Assembly: GCA_947476285.1 (NCBI GenBank)
Contig: CANJPU010000052.1
Location: forward strand, 1 to 40,506
Source: Comamonadaceae bacterium
Lineage (GTDB): Bacteria > Pseudomonadota > Gammaproteobacteria > Burkholderiales > Burkholderiaceae_C
Reading direction: 5' to 3'
DNA length: 40,506 nt
How positions within the stretch are numbered: the first letter of the stretch is position 1; each line of letters begins with the position of its first letter. Both the position numbers and the translations under genes were made by a program. Of the stretch, positions 8,020 to 16,185 are shown piece by piece. Below the pieces are notes generated by a model that ran no database searches, was not told the origin of the DNA, and worked only from the letters and a program-made list of their open reading frames with translations.

Positions 8020-9018
8020 TCAGTTCTCCAGCGTCACATTGGCCGCCTTCAGCAAGGGGCCCCATTGGCGAACCTGATCGCGCACGAACGCCGCAGATTT
8101 TTCGGGCGTATAGCCTGTCATCGGCCTCAAGCCCATGGCATTGAACCGCTCAAGCAAGGCGGGGTTCTCAAGCGCCTTGACGATCGCGCGATTGAGTTTC
8201 TGCACCACGTCGGCAGGAACACCGCTCGGAGCAAGGATGGAGTTCCAGCTTGACCAGTTCACCTGTGCCAACTGGGGGTAGCCGAGCTTTTCGTAGGTGG
8301 GGATGGATGCCGTGGGGCCTTCATGCGGCACTGGCGAGGTGGTGGCCAGCGGCACCAGCTTGCCGGCCGCGATGAGCTCGCGCACGGAGCTGAGGGTGTC
8401 CAGGCCGAACGACAAGCGGTTGGCCATCACGTCCACCAAGGCTGGGCCAGCGCCCTTGTACTGCACCGGGTCGGCTGTGCCGCCCAGCATGTTCACCATC
8501 ACCTTAGTGTTGAGGTAGTACGGGGTGGCTGTGCCAGCATGCGGGTAAGTGAGCCGTGCGCCGGGTTTGCGTAACGCATCGGCGAGCTGGCCGAAGTTGG
8601 AAAAGCCCGAGTTGGGTGCGGTGACCACCACCCAATCAAAGCTGGCAACCGGCGAGACCGTCACGAAGTCTTTCACTGGATCGTAGGGAAGCTTGGAATC
8701 GAGCAGCGGCAAGAACACCTGGTAGGTGACAACGCCGAAAAGCAGCGTGTATCCATCGGTCTTCGCGCCCTTCACTTCGCGGATTCCAATGATGCCGTTC
8801 ACACCGGGCAGGTTCTTGACGACGATGGGCTGGCCAAGTTCACGGCCAGCGAATTCGGCGATGACACGAGCAGTGACGTCGGTGACGCCGCCGGGCGCGT
8901 AGCCCACAATCAGCGTCACAGGCCGAGAGGGATAGGACTCTTGAGCGCCAGCGGTGATGGCCAGCAGGGCGGCGGCAAGCGATGCGGCTGCAGCGCGAAG
9001 CAGGTGGGCTAGATGCAC
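8020..9018 (-). CDS. Bug-family substrate-binding protein
   Basis: A 332-residue Bug receptor that starts at GTG (9018) with AAGGAA eight bases upstream. Residues 1-25 are an alanine-rich Sec signal ending TAGAQ before ESYPSRPVTL. The first ligand loop is GYAPGGVTD, with the GG and Asp retained. KTDGYT and a QYKGAGPALVD segment follow, and the ending is QVRQWGPLLKAANV. It sits 31 bases after another Bug gene and 50 bases before the monooxygenase, so this operon carries two adjacent but clearly different receptors. The ligand is not evident. Confidence 0.9.
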   Translation of the reverse strand: MHLAHLLRAAAASLAAALLAITAGAQESYPSRPVTLIVGYAPGGVTDVTARVIAEFAGRELGQPIVVKNLPGVNGIIGIREVKGAKTDGYTLLFGVVTYQVFLPLLDSKLPYDPVKDFVTVSPVASFDWVVVTAPNSGFSNFGQLADALRKPGARLTYPHAGTATPYYLNTKVMVNMLGGTADPVQYKGAGPALVDVMANRLSFGLDTLSSVRELIAAGKLVPLATTSPVPHEGPTASIPTYEKLGYPQLAQVNWSSWNSILAPSGVPADVVQKLNRAIVKALENPALLERFNAMGLRPMTGYTPEKSAAFVRDQVRQWGPLLKAANVTLEN

Positions 9019-9049
9019 GAGTTGTTCCTTCGGGTCTTCAGACGGGCAA

Positions 9050-10033
9050 TCAATCCAACTGGATCTTCAAATCACTGATGACTGGCGCCCACCCGGCGCG
9101 ATCGGCTGCAATCCGATCGTTGAGCTCCTTGGGCCCACCGGCTTGACCGAGCAGTACGCCAGTGTCCGCAAACTGCTGGCGCAAGGCCTGATTGCCCAGC
9201 GCCTTGTTGACCGAGCGGGTCAGTTTCTCAATCGCCTCGGGCGGGGTTCCCCGTGGGGCGCGCAAGGCATACCATGCCGCCATCCCGAAACCAGGATAGC
9301 CCGCCTCGGTCATAGTGGGCAAATCAGGAAGCGAGGGAAATCGTTGGTCCAAGCCGATGGCCAGCGCCTTCAATCGTCCGTCACGAATCAGCGGCAAGGC
9401 ATTGGTCAGGGCATCGAAATAGAGGTGAACGTCGCTGCGCATCATGCTGATGTGGATAGGACCGCTTCCAGGAAACTGCACATGCTCCATCTTCAAGCCA
9501 GCGGCTCTTGATAATTTTTCTGCCAAGAGATGGGCTGGGCCACCGGCTCCGGCCGATGCGAAGTTATAGGCACCCGGCTTTGCCTTGACCATCTGCACGA
9601 ACTCGGCGAGCGACTTCACGTTGAGTTGTGCGGGCACAAGCAGGACAAAGGGCGAACTGCCCAGGAAAGCGAGCGGGATCAACTTGTCGGGGTCATAGGG
9701 CAGCTTGCGATAGACCAGGGGGTTGAGGGCATCGGTGGCGCTGGTGGCCAGCGCTAGTGTGTACCCATCGGGCTCGACGGTGGTCGCGGCGATCATTGCG
9801 ATGAAGGTGTTGCCCCCCGGCTTGTTCTCGATGACGATGGAGGTTCCCAGATCCGGCGCCATCGCCGTTGACACGCCTCTGAGGATGGTGGTCGCAAGGC
9901 TGACCGCAGGGAACGGCACGATGACCCTGATGGGCCGCGTCGGGTAATCGGCGCCATGTGCTGCGGTGGCTGCCGCGAACACTGCAATCAGCGGTAGCGC
10001 GATCTTCAGGACCGGTCTGGTAAGCATGCTCAT
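9050..10033 (-). CDS. Bug-family substrate-binding protein with atypical ligand loop
   Basis: This 327-residue receptor has a Sec signal (MSMLTRPVLKIALPLIAVF, then AAHGADYPTRP). The C-terminal half is ordinary for the family (YNFASAGAGGPAHLL, then GWAPVISDLKIQLD). In the first ligand loop, however, VPFPAVSLATTILRG replaces the usual PFPxGGxxD, so both glycines and the aspartate are missing. That should change how a carboxylate is held. I chose the ATG at 10033, which has GAGGAG at good spacing, over the longer open frame that runs into the SDR gene. It is immediately upstream of the second Bug gene of the pair. Confidence 0.88.
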   Translation of the reverse strand: MSMLTRPVLKIALPLIAVFAAATAAHGADYPTRPIRVIVPFPAVSLATTILRGVSTAMAPDLGTSIVIENKPGGNTFIAMIAATTVEPDGYTLALATSATDALNPLVYRKLPYDPDKLIPLAFLGSSPFVLLVPAQLNVKSLAEFVQMVKAKPGAYNFASAGAGGPAHLLAEKLSRAAGLKMEHVQFPGSGPIHISMMRSDVHLYFDALTNALPLIRDGRLKALAIGLDQRFPSLPDLPTMTEAGYPGFGMAAWYALRAPRGTPPEAIEKLTRSVNKALGNQALRQQFADTGVLLGQAGGPKELNDRIAADRAGWAPVISDLKIQLD

Positions 10034-10083
10034 CGATGTCTCCTCAGGTAAGAATAGGATGGGCCAGCGCAGGGCGCATAGCC

Positions 10084-10959
10084 TCACGCCGGCGACTGCC
10101 GCACATGGCGCAGGCCCACAGGCTGAAGGTGCGCGCAAAAGACGCGGGCAAAAGCTTCTTCGATGGCGTCAGAGGTCCAGGCGCTGGGATGCTCTTGCAC
10201 CGGTTCGAGCACAGCCGGATGCGACACCAGCGCCAGCTTGCGGCCATGAATGCGCACAACCTGGCCGTGCACACCGGCCGCCGCGTCAGAGAGCAAGTAG
10301 CACACCAGCGGCGCATTGTCCTCAGGTGTGTTCGGATTGGGTGCGATGGTCTGTCCGCGGTCGCGGTAGTAGCCCACATTGTGTTCGCCCATCTGGGTGG
10401 CCCCGGAGGGCGACACCGCATTCACCCGGATCGTGCCTGCCGGCAGATCAGCCGCCCATGCGTAAGTGAGTGAGGCCACCGCCCCTTTGCTGGCGCCGTA
10501 AGCGCCCATAGCGACCAGGCCCATCTGGGCACCGGAGGTGACGTTGACGATGGCGCCGCGCCCTGCCCTTTGCATGTGGCCGATGGCATGGGCACTGGGG
10601 AACATGGTGCCCAGCACGTTCACCTCCAGCGTCATCCGGCAGGCTGCTTCGGTCATCTCGTGGATGCGCTCCATGCGGAACACGCCGGCGTTGTTCACAA
10701 GGCCATCGATGGCACCGAACTCTTGGACACAGCGCTCGACCAGCGCCCGCGCAGGCTCCCATTGCGCCACGTCGCAAGGATGGGAGACGGCAGCGGCGCC
10801 CGTGGCGCGTATGCCCGCCGCGACTTCCTCGGCCGCAGCGGCGTCTCGGTCGTTCACCACCACCCGTGCACCCAGTGCCGCCGCCGCCCGCGCGTAAGCA
10901 GCGCCTATGCCGCGGCCCGCACCGGTAATCACTATCGCCTTGCCTTCAAGCTTGACCAT
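10084..10959 (-). CDS. Short-chain dehydrogenase/reductase
   Basis: This is a 291-residue classical SDR that should oxidise or reduce an alcohol/ketone pair with NAD(P). The cofactor motif TGAGRGIG is at residues 12-19, VVNDRD (34-39) suggests NAD preference, and NNAG is at 89-92. The catalytic tetrad is Asn114, Ser142, Tyr154 and Lys158 (AYGASK). The C-terminal 50 or so residues beyond the SDR core are longer than in the 250-residue core family and are not recognised. It lies 34 bases after the second DUF1028 gene and 50 bases before a Bug gene, inside the leftward cluster. An alcohol-to-ketone step ahead of the Baeyer-Villiger enzyme would fit the order of genes, but this is inference. Confidence 0.88.
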   Translation of the reverse strand: MVKLEGKAIVITGAGRGIGAAYARAAAALGARVVVNDRDAAAAEEVAAGIRATGAAAVSHPCDVAQWEPARALVERCVQEFGAIDGLVNNAGVFRMERIHEMTEAACRMTLEVNVLGTMFPSAHAIGHMQRAGRGAIVNVTSGAQMGLVAMGAYGASKGAVASLTYAWAADLPAGTIRVNAVSPSGATQMGEHNVGYYRDRGQTIAPNPNTPEDNAPLVCYLLSDAAAGVHGQVVRIHGRKLALVSHPAVLEPVQEHPSAWTSDAIEEAFARVFCAHLQPVGLRHVRQSPA

Positions 10960-10993
10960 CGACTGCTCCGGGTTTGAATTTCATGAGCGGGGC

Positions 10994-11653
10994 TTAGCTC
11001 TGCTTGGCTTGTCTCATTGGGGCGCCGACATCTGACGAAGCCATCCTGGCTTGCAGCACGCGGCGCAGTTCCTCCACTGCGCCGGACTGCCGGTCCACTG
11101 CAAGGTCCAGTTCGAGCCAGGGCTGCGCAGAGGCGATGCGCAGCACCGCCGAGCGCTCCGGGATCCAGGCGCCGTCGCGCGACTGGCCTCCTGCATCGCG
11201 CCCCGCCTCCAGCGCCGCGAGGATGCGAAAGGCCAGCGGCGCACTGGGCGCGGCATGAAAGCCCGCCACCATCGCTTCGAGCACCTTCGGGCCGGCAACC
11301 ACGTTGCCCAGCACCACGATTCCCGGCTGCGCCAGATGGCCGGCAAAGTGCTTCGCGTCCTGGCCTGTGTGGGCAGCGGCGCGGCCTTCGGTATCGACCA
11401 GACCCATCTGGCGCCATGACCAATAGCCGTCTTGTGCGGCGACCATCTCCAACACACGCGCGGGCCGATGGCCCTGCGCCATCAAGCGCAATGCCAGCAA
11501 GTCGTTGTCCGGCTGCGGGTTGGCCTGCGTCTTGGCGACGCCTGCGCCTGATCGGATGGCGGCGGCGCGCCCGCCCGTTCCCAGCGAGAAGGTGGCAGTG
11601 CCCAGGCCGATGCGGCCGGTGCGAGGGCAATGGGCAAGTACCGAGTAGGTCAT
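10994..11653 (-). CDS. DUF1028 domain protein, second of a pair
   Basis: The 219-residue protein matches the DUF1028 family (PF06267). It has MTYSVLAHCPRTGRIGLGT at the start, AKTQANPQPDN, then the VDTEGRAAAHTGQDAKHFAGH segment, NVVAGPKVLEAM and a terminal ELRRVL helix. The family has no proven reaction. Thr2 after the initiator Met is conserved, and an N-terminal nucleophile (Ntn) hydrolase-like role has been considered from its fold class; I treat that as a hypothesis. Its ATG overlaps the stop of the upstream DUF1028 gene by 4 bases (ATGA), so translation is probably coupled and the two may form a heterodimer. Confidence 0.8.
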   Translation of the reverse strand: MTYSVLAHCPRTGRIGLGTATFSLGTGGRAAAIRSGAGVAKTQANPQPDNDLLALRLMAQGHRPARVLEMVAAQDGYWSWRQMGLVDTEGRAAAHTGQDAKHFAGHLAQPGIVVLGNVVAGPKVLEAMVAGFHAAPSAPLAFRILAALEAGRDAGGQSRDGAWIPERSAVLRIASAQPWLELDLAVDRQSGAVEELRRVLQARMASSDVGAPMRQAKQS

Positions 11654-12366
11654 GCCGCGGCCGCCTTGCGGGCTGCCGCCAGCTTGGCCGCAGCGTCGAT
11701 CTGCGCCGGCGTCAACGCAGCCGATGGATCTGAAACCCGCATGGCATAGAGCGGCTCAACTGCCTTGTATTCATCGAAGATCAAGCGAAGCTCACCGACC
11801 GGATCGGGAGCGAGGTCGTTGCGCAAGAACAGTTGGGCGGCACAGCCGCGAGCGCTGCCGTAGAGAATCACCGCAGCCGACCCTTCATGCCCAGCGCGCG
11901 CTGGTGCCTCCGTGCTTCTCGCGGCCTCCAGGGCAGTCATCAGGCGTTCGTCCAGCGCGCCTGATGCGGCTGCGAATGCTTGCGCGACCGCACGGGCAGA
12001 AGCATCGTTGCCCAGGTTCTCGCCCAAGACCGCCCAGCCCTCACCCTTAAGAACTGAGCTTGCGCCGCGGCACCCGGCGCCGCAGTGCACTGCACAGCCG
12101 CCAGCAGCATCGATCACGGCCATCTGCCGTTGCGAGGCATCCTCTTGCAGAAGCAGTTCATCAAGCACCGCGCGGGGAGCCAGGCCTTGCTCCAGAAGAT
12201 TGAGGCCCAGGTGCACCAGGGCGGAATCGAAACGCCCCTGAACCAACACTGCACCAACGCCGCTACGGATCACATCGGTGTACTGGCCGATGCCCACCAC
12301 ATCACCCACCAGCGCAGCGCCCAGATGGCCCGTGACTGCGCAACGCGCAACGATGCCAAGGGTCAT
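11650..12366 (-). CDS. DUF1028 domain protein, first of a pair
   Basis: The 238-residue protein is a second DUF1028 member. It has MTLGIVARCAVTGHLG with Thr2, a SGVGAVLVQGRFD strand, QMAVIDAAGGCAVHCGAGC, ENLGNDASARAVAQAF and a PDPVGELRLIFDEYKA end. It is the first gene of the leftward cluster, with a candidate promoter 37-65 bases upstream. The alanine-rich tail after residue 215 extends past the family core. Its 5' quarter and upstream region are duplicated, with a deletion, at 18927-19191. The reaction is unknown; in catabolic operons the family may process an amide or peptide-like compound, but the sequence does not show this. Confidence 0.8.
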   Translation of the reverse strand: MTLGIVARCAVTGHLGAALVGDVVGIGQYTDVIRSGVGAVLVQGRFDSALVHLGLNLLEQGLAPRAVLDELLLQEDASQRQMAVIDAAGGCAVHCGAGCRGASSVLKGEGWAVLGENLGNDASARAVAQAFAAASGALDERLMTALEAARSTEAPARAGHEGSAAVILYGSARGCAAQLFLRNDLAPDPVGELRLIFDEYKAVEPLYAMRVSDPSAALTPAQIDAAAKLAAARKAAAA

Positions 12367-12487
12367 ATGAGTCTCTCAGGGCGCAAGCGTCGCATTGGCC
12401 GCATTTTGCTTGGCGTGCCCGGCAGCGTCAATCCGTGGTTTCGTGAATCGGAATCCCTATCGGCGCAGTCAATCTATTGACGTTTTT
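12103..12487. repeat. Source segment of a local duplication
   Basis: Bases 12103-12242 and 12362-12487 recur in the same order and orientation at 18927-19066 and 19067-19191. The copy lacks the 119 bases between them. The segment covers the 5' part of the first DUF1028 gene, its start codon and the upstream divergent region. Confidence 0.9.
12403..12431 (-). promoter_or_regulatory. Candidate promoter of the leftward DUF1028-to-Bug cluster
   Basis: On the minus strand TTGACG (12431-12426) and CAAAAT (12408-12403) are 17 bases apart, with the DUF1028 start codon about 37 bases further on and a GAGAG site before it. The -35 box is good and the -10 box matches four of six positions. The same pair is kept intact in the duplicated segment at 19108-19136. 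Confidence 0.4.
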
Positions 12488-12603
12488 CCAATATGATGTC
12501 TTGCTGCCACTGCGGCCACTGTAGGCGCAGCGCATCGGCCCACCGGCGCCGGCGCGGCATGGCCGGGGCGCTGCAGACGCCTACACGCAGGAGACGACAT
12601 TCA

Positions 12604-13749
12604 ATGCCATACAAGACCTTCGGCTTCACGCCAGACCAGGTACTGATGCGCGACAGCATCCTCAAGCTCATGCGCGATGTGCTACCGGAGCGAAAGCTCA
12701 CCGAACTGGAAGCGCAGGCCGCCTATCCGCTGGAGGCACACCAGGCGATGGCCGCTGCCGGCTGGCTCGGGCTGGGGCTGGACGAGGCGTGGGGCGGAAC
12801 ACGCGCCACACAGAAGGATCTGGCCGTCTTCATCGAGGCGACTTCCTATCACCACTGCGCAGTGACCTCTGTCTACATGACCAACGTCATCTACGGCGGG
12901 ATGTACATCCAGGGCATAGGCTCGCCAGAGCAGCAGCAGCGCTTTCTACCCGCCTTGATCCAGGGCAAACTCAAGATGGCGGTAGCCTACAGCGAGACCC
13001 AGAGCGGCTCTGATCTGGCCGGCATCCGCACCCGTGCCGTGCGCGAGGGCGACGACTACCTCATCACCGGCCAGAAGGTCTACATCACCAACGCCCATGT
13101 GGCCGACCACCTGATCGTGGTGGCCAAGACCAGCCCCGAGGGCGGCCACAAGGGCATGAGCCTGTTCATCGTGGACACCAAGTCGCCGGGGCTGGAGATA
13201 CGGCCCATGAACCCGATGGGCCGGCGCATGACGCTGCCCAACGAGGTCTACTTCGACAATGTCCGGGTGCCCGCCAACTGCCTGCTCGGCGGTGAGAACC
13301 AAGGCTGGCGCAAGGTGATGCGCGGCCTGAACCTCGAACGCGTGCTGCTGGCGGCAGCCAGCGCCGGGCAGTGCATGAAGATGGTGCAGGTGGCGCGCGA
13401 CTGGGCCAAGGAGCGCGTGGCCTTTGGCAAGCGCATCACCGAGTTTCAAGCGATCTCGCACAAGCTGGCCGACATGCAGATGCTGGCCGAGACCAGCCGT
13501 CTGCACGCCTATGCGGCAGCCGACTTGCTCGACGCGGGCCACGACGCGGTGCTGGAGACGTCAATGGCCAAGGTAGTGGGCTCGGAGAACTGCGTCAAGT
13601 GCGCCGACCTGGGTATGCAGATCATGGGCGGCGCCGGCTACATGGACGGCCCCATGAGCCGGGCCTACCGCGACGTGCGTGTCGGCCCCATAGGCGGTGG
13701 CTCCAGCGAGATCATGCGCAACGTGATCGCCAAGAGCATGGGGGTTTGA
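12604..13749 (+). CDS. Acyl-CoA dehydrogenase
   Basis: This 381-residue FAD enzyme should introduce a 2,3 double bond into an acyl-CoA. AYSETQSGSDLAG is the flavin-contact motif, followed by KVYITNAHVAD and the GGAGYMDGPMSRAYRD helix. The C-terminal loop reads GPIGGGSSEIMRN and has Gly where medium-chain enzymes carry the catalytic Glu. Instead Glu245 in GLNLERVLLA sits where isovaleryl-CoA dehydrogenase keeps its base, so a branched-chain or unusual acyl-CoA is more likely. I chose the ATG at 12604 behind AGGAG; the upstream in-frame residues are arginine- and cysteine-rich and not family-like. It is followed by a MaoC-type hydratase gene. Confidence 0.9.
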   Translation: MPYKTFGFTPDQVLMRDSILKLMRDVLPERKLTELEAQAAYPLEAHQAMAAAGWLGLGLDEAWGGTRATQKDLAVFIEATSYHHCAVTSVYMTNVIYGGMYIQGIGSPEQQQRFLPALIQGKLKMAVAYSETQSGSDLAGIRTRAVREGDDYLITGQKVYITNAHVADHLIVVAKTSPEGGHKGMSLFIVDTKSPGLEIRPMNPMGRRMTLPNEVYFDNVRVPANCLLGGENQGWRKVMRGLNLERVLLAAASAGQCMKMVQVARDWAKERVAFGKRITEFQAISHKLADMQMLAETSRLHAYAAADLLDAGHDAVLETSMAKVVGSENCVKCADLGMQIMGGAGYMDGPMSRAYRDVRVGPIGGGSSEIMRNVIAKSMGV

Positions 13750-13754
13750 ACCTT

Positions 13755-13783
13755 CCCCGTTCGGGCTGAGCTTGTCCAAGCCC
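13755..13783 (+). repeat. Interspersed extragenic repeat
   Basis: CCCCGTTCGGGCTGAGC followed by TTGTCCAAGCCC is very close to an interspersed GTTCGGGCTGAGCTTGTCGAAGCC-type repeat that I recall from many proteobacterial genomes. It contains a CTTG/CAAG stem and flanking GGGCT/AGCCC. It lies between the acyl-CoA dehydrogenase and the hydratase gene, which argues against a translation start inside it. Confidence 0.6.
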
Positions 13784-13822
13784 ACCACCACCGCCAGCAA
13801 CTCCACCTGCTTTTCAACATCC

Positions 13823-14968
13823 ATGTCCACCACCAACCCCACCCCCGCCGCCGACCCCGTTCTGCTGGAACGCCTTGCCAAGTTCATCGGCGCAGGCGCG
13901 GACCGGCCTGGCTTCATGGCGCGCCACCCCATCAGCCACGCTGTCATCGGCCAGATGACCGACGCGGTGGGCGACCGCAACCCCATCTACACCGACGAGG
14001 CCTTTGCCCGCACCACGGTGCACAAGGGTCTGGTGGCCCCGCCTCTGTGGTTGTTCAGCTGGCTGATGCCCGGCATCCAGCCCGAGGCCGAGCAACCCCA
14101 GTTGGAGGATGGCACCGCCTACTTCGAGCTCTTGCCTACGGGACAACGGCGTAACCCGACGGACCGCCGAACCCTGCGCGACGAAGTCAACGACGTGCTG
14201 GAAGCGCAGGGTTACGCATCGCCGGCCGTCACCGACATGACCTACACCTATCTGCGCTATCTGCGACCCGGCGAGACGCCGCGCTTCTCGTCGTGGGTCG
14301 TCAACGACATCATCGGCCCCAAGCGGACCAAGCTGGGCGAGGGGTTCTTCGTCACCATCAGCTTGAATGTGTTCGTCGACGACGAGCCTGTCGCCACCAT
14401 ACGGCAGCGCTATCTGCGCTTCAAGGCGGTCGCCAGCCAGGCTGGGGACGCCGGCGCCGCAGCCGTCGCCCAGCCCGGCTCTGGCAGCGCGACCCCAGCG
14501 CCGCAGCCGCAGCTGCGCCTGGCCCCCGCACCGGGGCGCACGCGCGAGACGCTGCGCTTTGATCAGGTCAAGGCGGGCGACGCACTGGCGCCACTGGTGG
14601 TGAAGATCACGCCCACGCTGGTGATCGCCGGCGCGCTTGCCAGCCAGGACTACCAGGACGTGCACCACGACTACCAGTACATCGCACGGCGCGGCCACCC
14701 CGATGTGTTCATGAACATGATGACGTCGTCCGGGCTGCTCGGGCGCTACCTCACCGACTGGACTGGCCCGGATGCCATCGTGCGCGAGCACGTGCTGCGG
14801 CTGACCCGCCCCAATTACCCTGGCGACACCATGCGCCTGACTGGCACGGTGCGCTCAGTGGAGCTGACTGATGACGGGCGCGGCCTGGTCGCGGTGGACT
14901 TGCTGGGCGTGAACAGCCTGGGCACCCACACCGACAGCAGCATCGTCGTGCAGTTGCCCACGCACTGA
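13823..14968 (+). CDS. MaoC-type (FAS1-like) enoyl-CoA hydratase, two hot-dog domains
   Basis: The 381-residue protein has two hot-dog folds. An N-terminal half carries AVGDRNPIYTDEAFA and a GLVAPPLW segment (MaoC_dehydrat_N type), a proline/alanine-rich linker lies near residues 210-235, and a C-terminal MaoC half contains SQDYQDVHHDYQYIARRG, which holds the catalytic Asp and His of the R-hydratase motif. It should hydrate the enoyl-CoA made by the preceding dehydrogenase. I prefer the ATG at 13823: an upstream TTG at 13772 lies inside an interspersed repeat, and the extra residues are low-complexity Ser/Thr. The ribosome site is weak at either start. The gene converges on the CoA-transferase with a 4-base gap. 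Confidence 0.83.
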   Translation: MSTTNPTPAADPVLLERLAKFIGAGADRPGFMARHPISHAVIGQMTDAVGDRNPIYTDEAFARTTVHKGLVAPPLWLFSWLMPGIQPEAEQPQLEDGTAYFELLPTGQRRNPTDRRTLRDEVNDVLEAQGYASPAVTDMTYTYLRYLRPGETPRFSSWVVNDIIGPKRTKLGEGFFVTISLNVFVDDEPVATIRQRYLRFKAVASQAGDAGAAAVAQPGSGSATPAPQPQLRLAPAPGRTRETLRFDQVKAGDALAPLVVKITPTLVIAGALASQDYQDVHHDYQYIARRGHPDVFMNMMTSSGLLGRYLTDWTGPDAIVREHVLRLTRPNYPGDTMRLTGTVRSVELTDDGRGLVAVDLLGVNSLGTHTDSSIVVQLPTH

Positions 14969-14972
14969 GGCG

Positions 14973-16184
14973 TCAAGGGCACACGATGGTGCCGGCTGCC
15001 TGCATGCGGTCGAGTTCGTCCTGGGTAAATCCCAGTTCGGCCAGAAGCTCGCGGCTGTGCTCGCCAATCCTGGGTGGCAGGCGGTACAGCTGATTCGGGC
15101 TTTCCGAGTAGCTGATCGGAAAGCCGATCAGGCGCAGCTGGCCCTCGCTGGGGTGCTCCACCATGGGGAACATATCCAGCGCGGCCAGATGCGGGTCGGC
15201 GAACAAATCCTCGGGCGAATTGACGACACCGAAGATCAAGTCGTTGGCCAGAAAGCCCTCGGACCACTCCTTCGTGGTGCGCTCGGGCATGGCCTGCGCG
15301 ATCACCGCATACAGCTCGCGGTAGCGGGCGCTGCGCTCGACCGGGTCTTGCAAGAGCTTGTCTTGCGCCAGGTCTTCGCGGCCTATCAGCCGGAAAAAGC
15401 GGGTCCACTGCGCGGTGGTGTAGGGCAGCACGCAGATGTAGCCGTCTTTGGTCTTGTAGGGCCGGCGATCGGAGTTGACCGTGCGCAGATACACCGCCTC
15501 GCCCAGCGGCGGCTCAAAGGATCGGCCGGCCACTTGTTCGGCCATGACGAAGGCCACCATGGTCTCGAACATCGGCACCTCGACGCACTGACCTTTGCCG
15601 GTCTTCATGCGGTGCACGATGGCGCCGAACACCGCGTTCACCAGCGCCATGCCCACCACCTTGTCGGCCACCACATTGGCCACGAAATGGTTGGTGCCAG
15701 TGGCCATCTGCTGCAGATGCGCCAGGCCCGACATGGCCTGAATGGCGTCGTCCGCGGCGGGGCGGCCGGCATACGGGCCGCGCTCGGAGTAACCATAGGC
15801 CGCGCAGAAAATGATGTCGGGCTTGATGGCGCGCATGCGCTCGTAGTCCAGGCCCAGGCCCTTCAATGCCCGCGGCCGCATGTTCGACAGCACCACGTCG
15901 GTCGTCTTGAGCAAACGCAGCATCGCCTCGTGCCCTTGCTCTGACTTCAGGTCGATCGCCAGGCTGCGCTTGTTGCGGTTGAACTGGATGAAGGTGTGGG
16001 CCATGCCAGGCGAGCTGCGCGGCACGTTGTGGCGAAAGACGTCACCGGTGGGTGGCTCCAGTTTGATGACGTCGGCGCCGAAGTCACCCAGTATCTGCCC
16101 GGCCAGCGGGCCCATGCCCATGGAGGTCATGTCGATGACCCGCACGCCGGTCAGGGGACCGTCTGGCAATGGTGGTGATGTCAT
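14973..16184 (-). CDS. Class III (CaiB/BaiF family) CoA-transferase
   Basis: The 403-residue protein belongs to the family III acyl-CoA transferases, which move CoA from a donor such as succinyl-CoA to a free acid. LTGVRVIDMTSMGMGPLAG opens the fold, then GADVIKLEPPTGD, FNRNKRSLAIDLK and NMRPRALKGLGLDYE. The Asp145-Asp146 pair in RPAADDAIQAMSG holds the catalytic aspartate (Asp145 by spacing to Gln). ATG 16184 starts one base after the stop of the DUF35 gene, which decides the start over a longer frame. It is the last gene of the leftward Bug-thiolase-DUF35 operon and probably performs the activation step for the acid bound by that receptor. Confidence 0.88.
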   Translation of the reverse strand: MTSPPLPDGPLTGVRVIDMTSMGMGPLAGQILGDFGADVIKLEPPTGDVFRHNVPRSSPGMAHTFIQFNRNKRSLAIDLKSEQGHEAMLRLLKTTDVVLSNMRPRALKGLGLDYERMRAIKPDIIFCAAYGYSERGPYAGRPAADDAIQAMSGLAHLQQMATGTNHFVANVVADKVVGMALVNAVFGAIVHRMKTGKGQCVEVPMFETMVAFVMAEQVAGRSFEPPLGEAVYLRTVNSDRRPYKTKDGYICVLPYTTAQWTRFFRLIGREDLAQDKLLQDPVERSARYRELYAVIAQAMPERTTKEWSEGFLANDLIFGVVNSPEDLFADPHLAALDMFPMVEHPSEGQLRLIGFPISYSESPNQLYRLPPRIGEHSRELLAELGFTQDELDRMQAAGTIVCP

Positions 16185-16185
16185 G

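Noticed and set aside
6809..8077. Long plus-strand open frame of 422 codons
   Set aside because: It lies antisense to the Baeyer-Villiger monooxygenase, whose cofactor motifs are clear. The reading has no recognisable domain; high GC makes such antisense frames common.
12482..12603. Promoter for the acyl-CoA dehydrogenase gene
   Set aside because: TTGACG at 12477 and TATGAT at 12492 are too close to form a pair, and no other pair with proper spacing was convincing.
13772..13822. Upstream TTG start for the MaoC-type hydratase
   Set aside because: The TTG is inside an interspersed repeat and the added residues are low-complexity; the ATG at 13823 is more likely.
13814..14791. Minus-strand open frame of 325 codons
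   Set aside because: Antisense to the MaoC-type hydratase; its composition is a mirror of GC-rich codons with no family motif.
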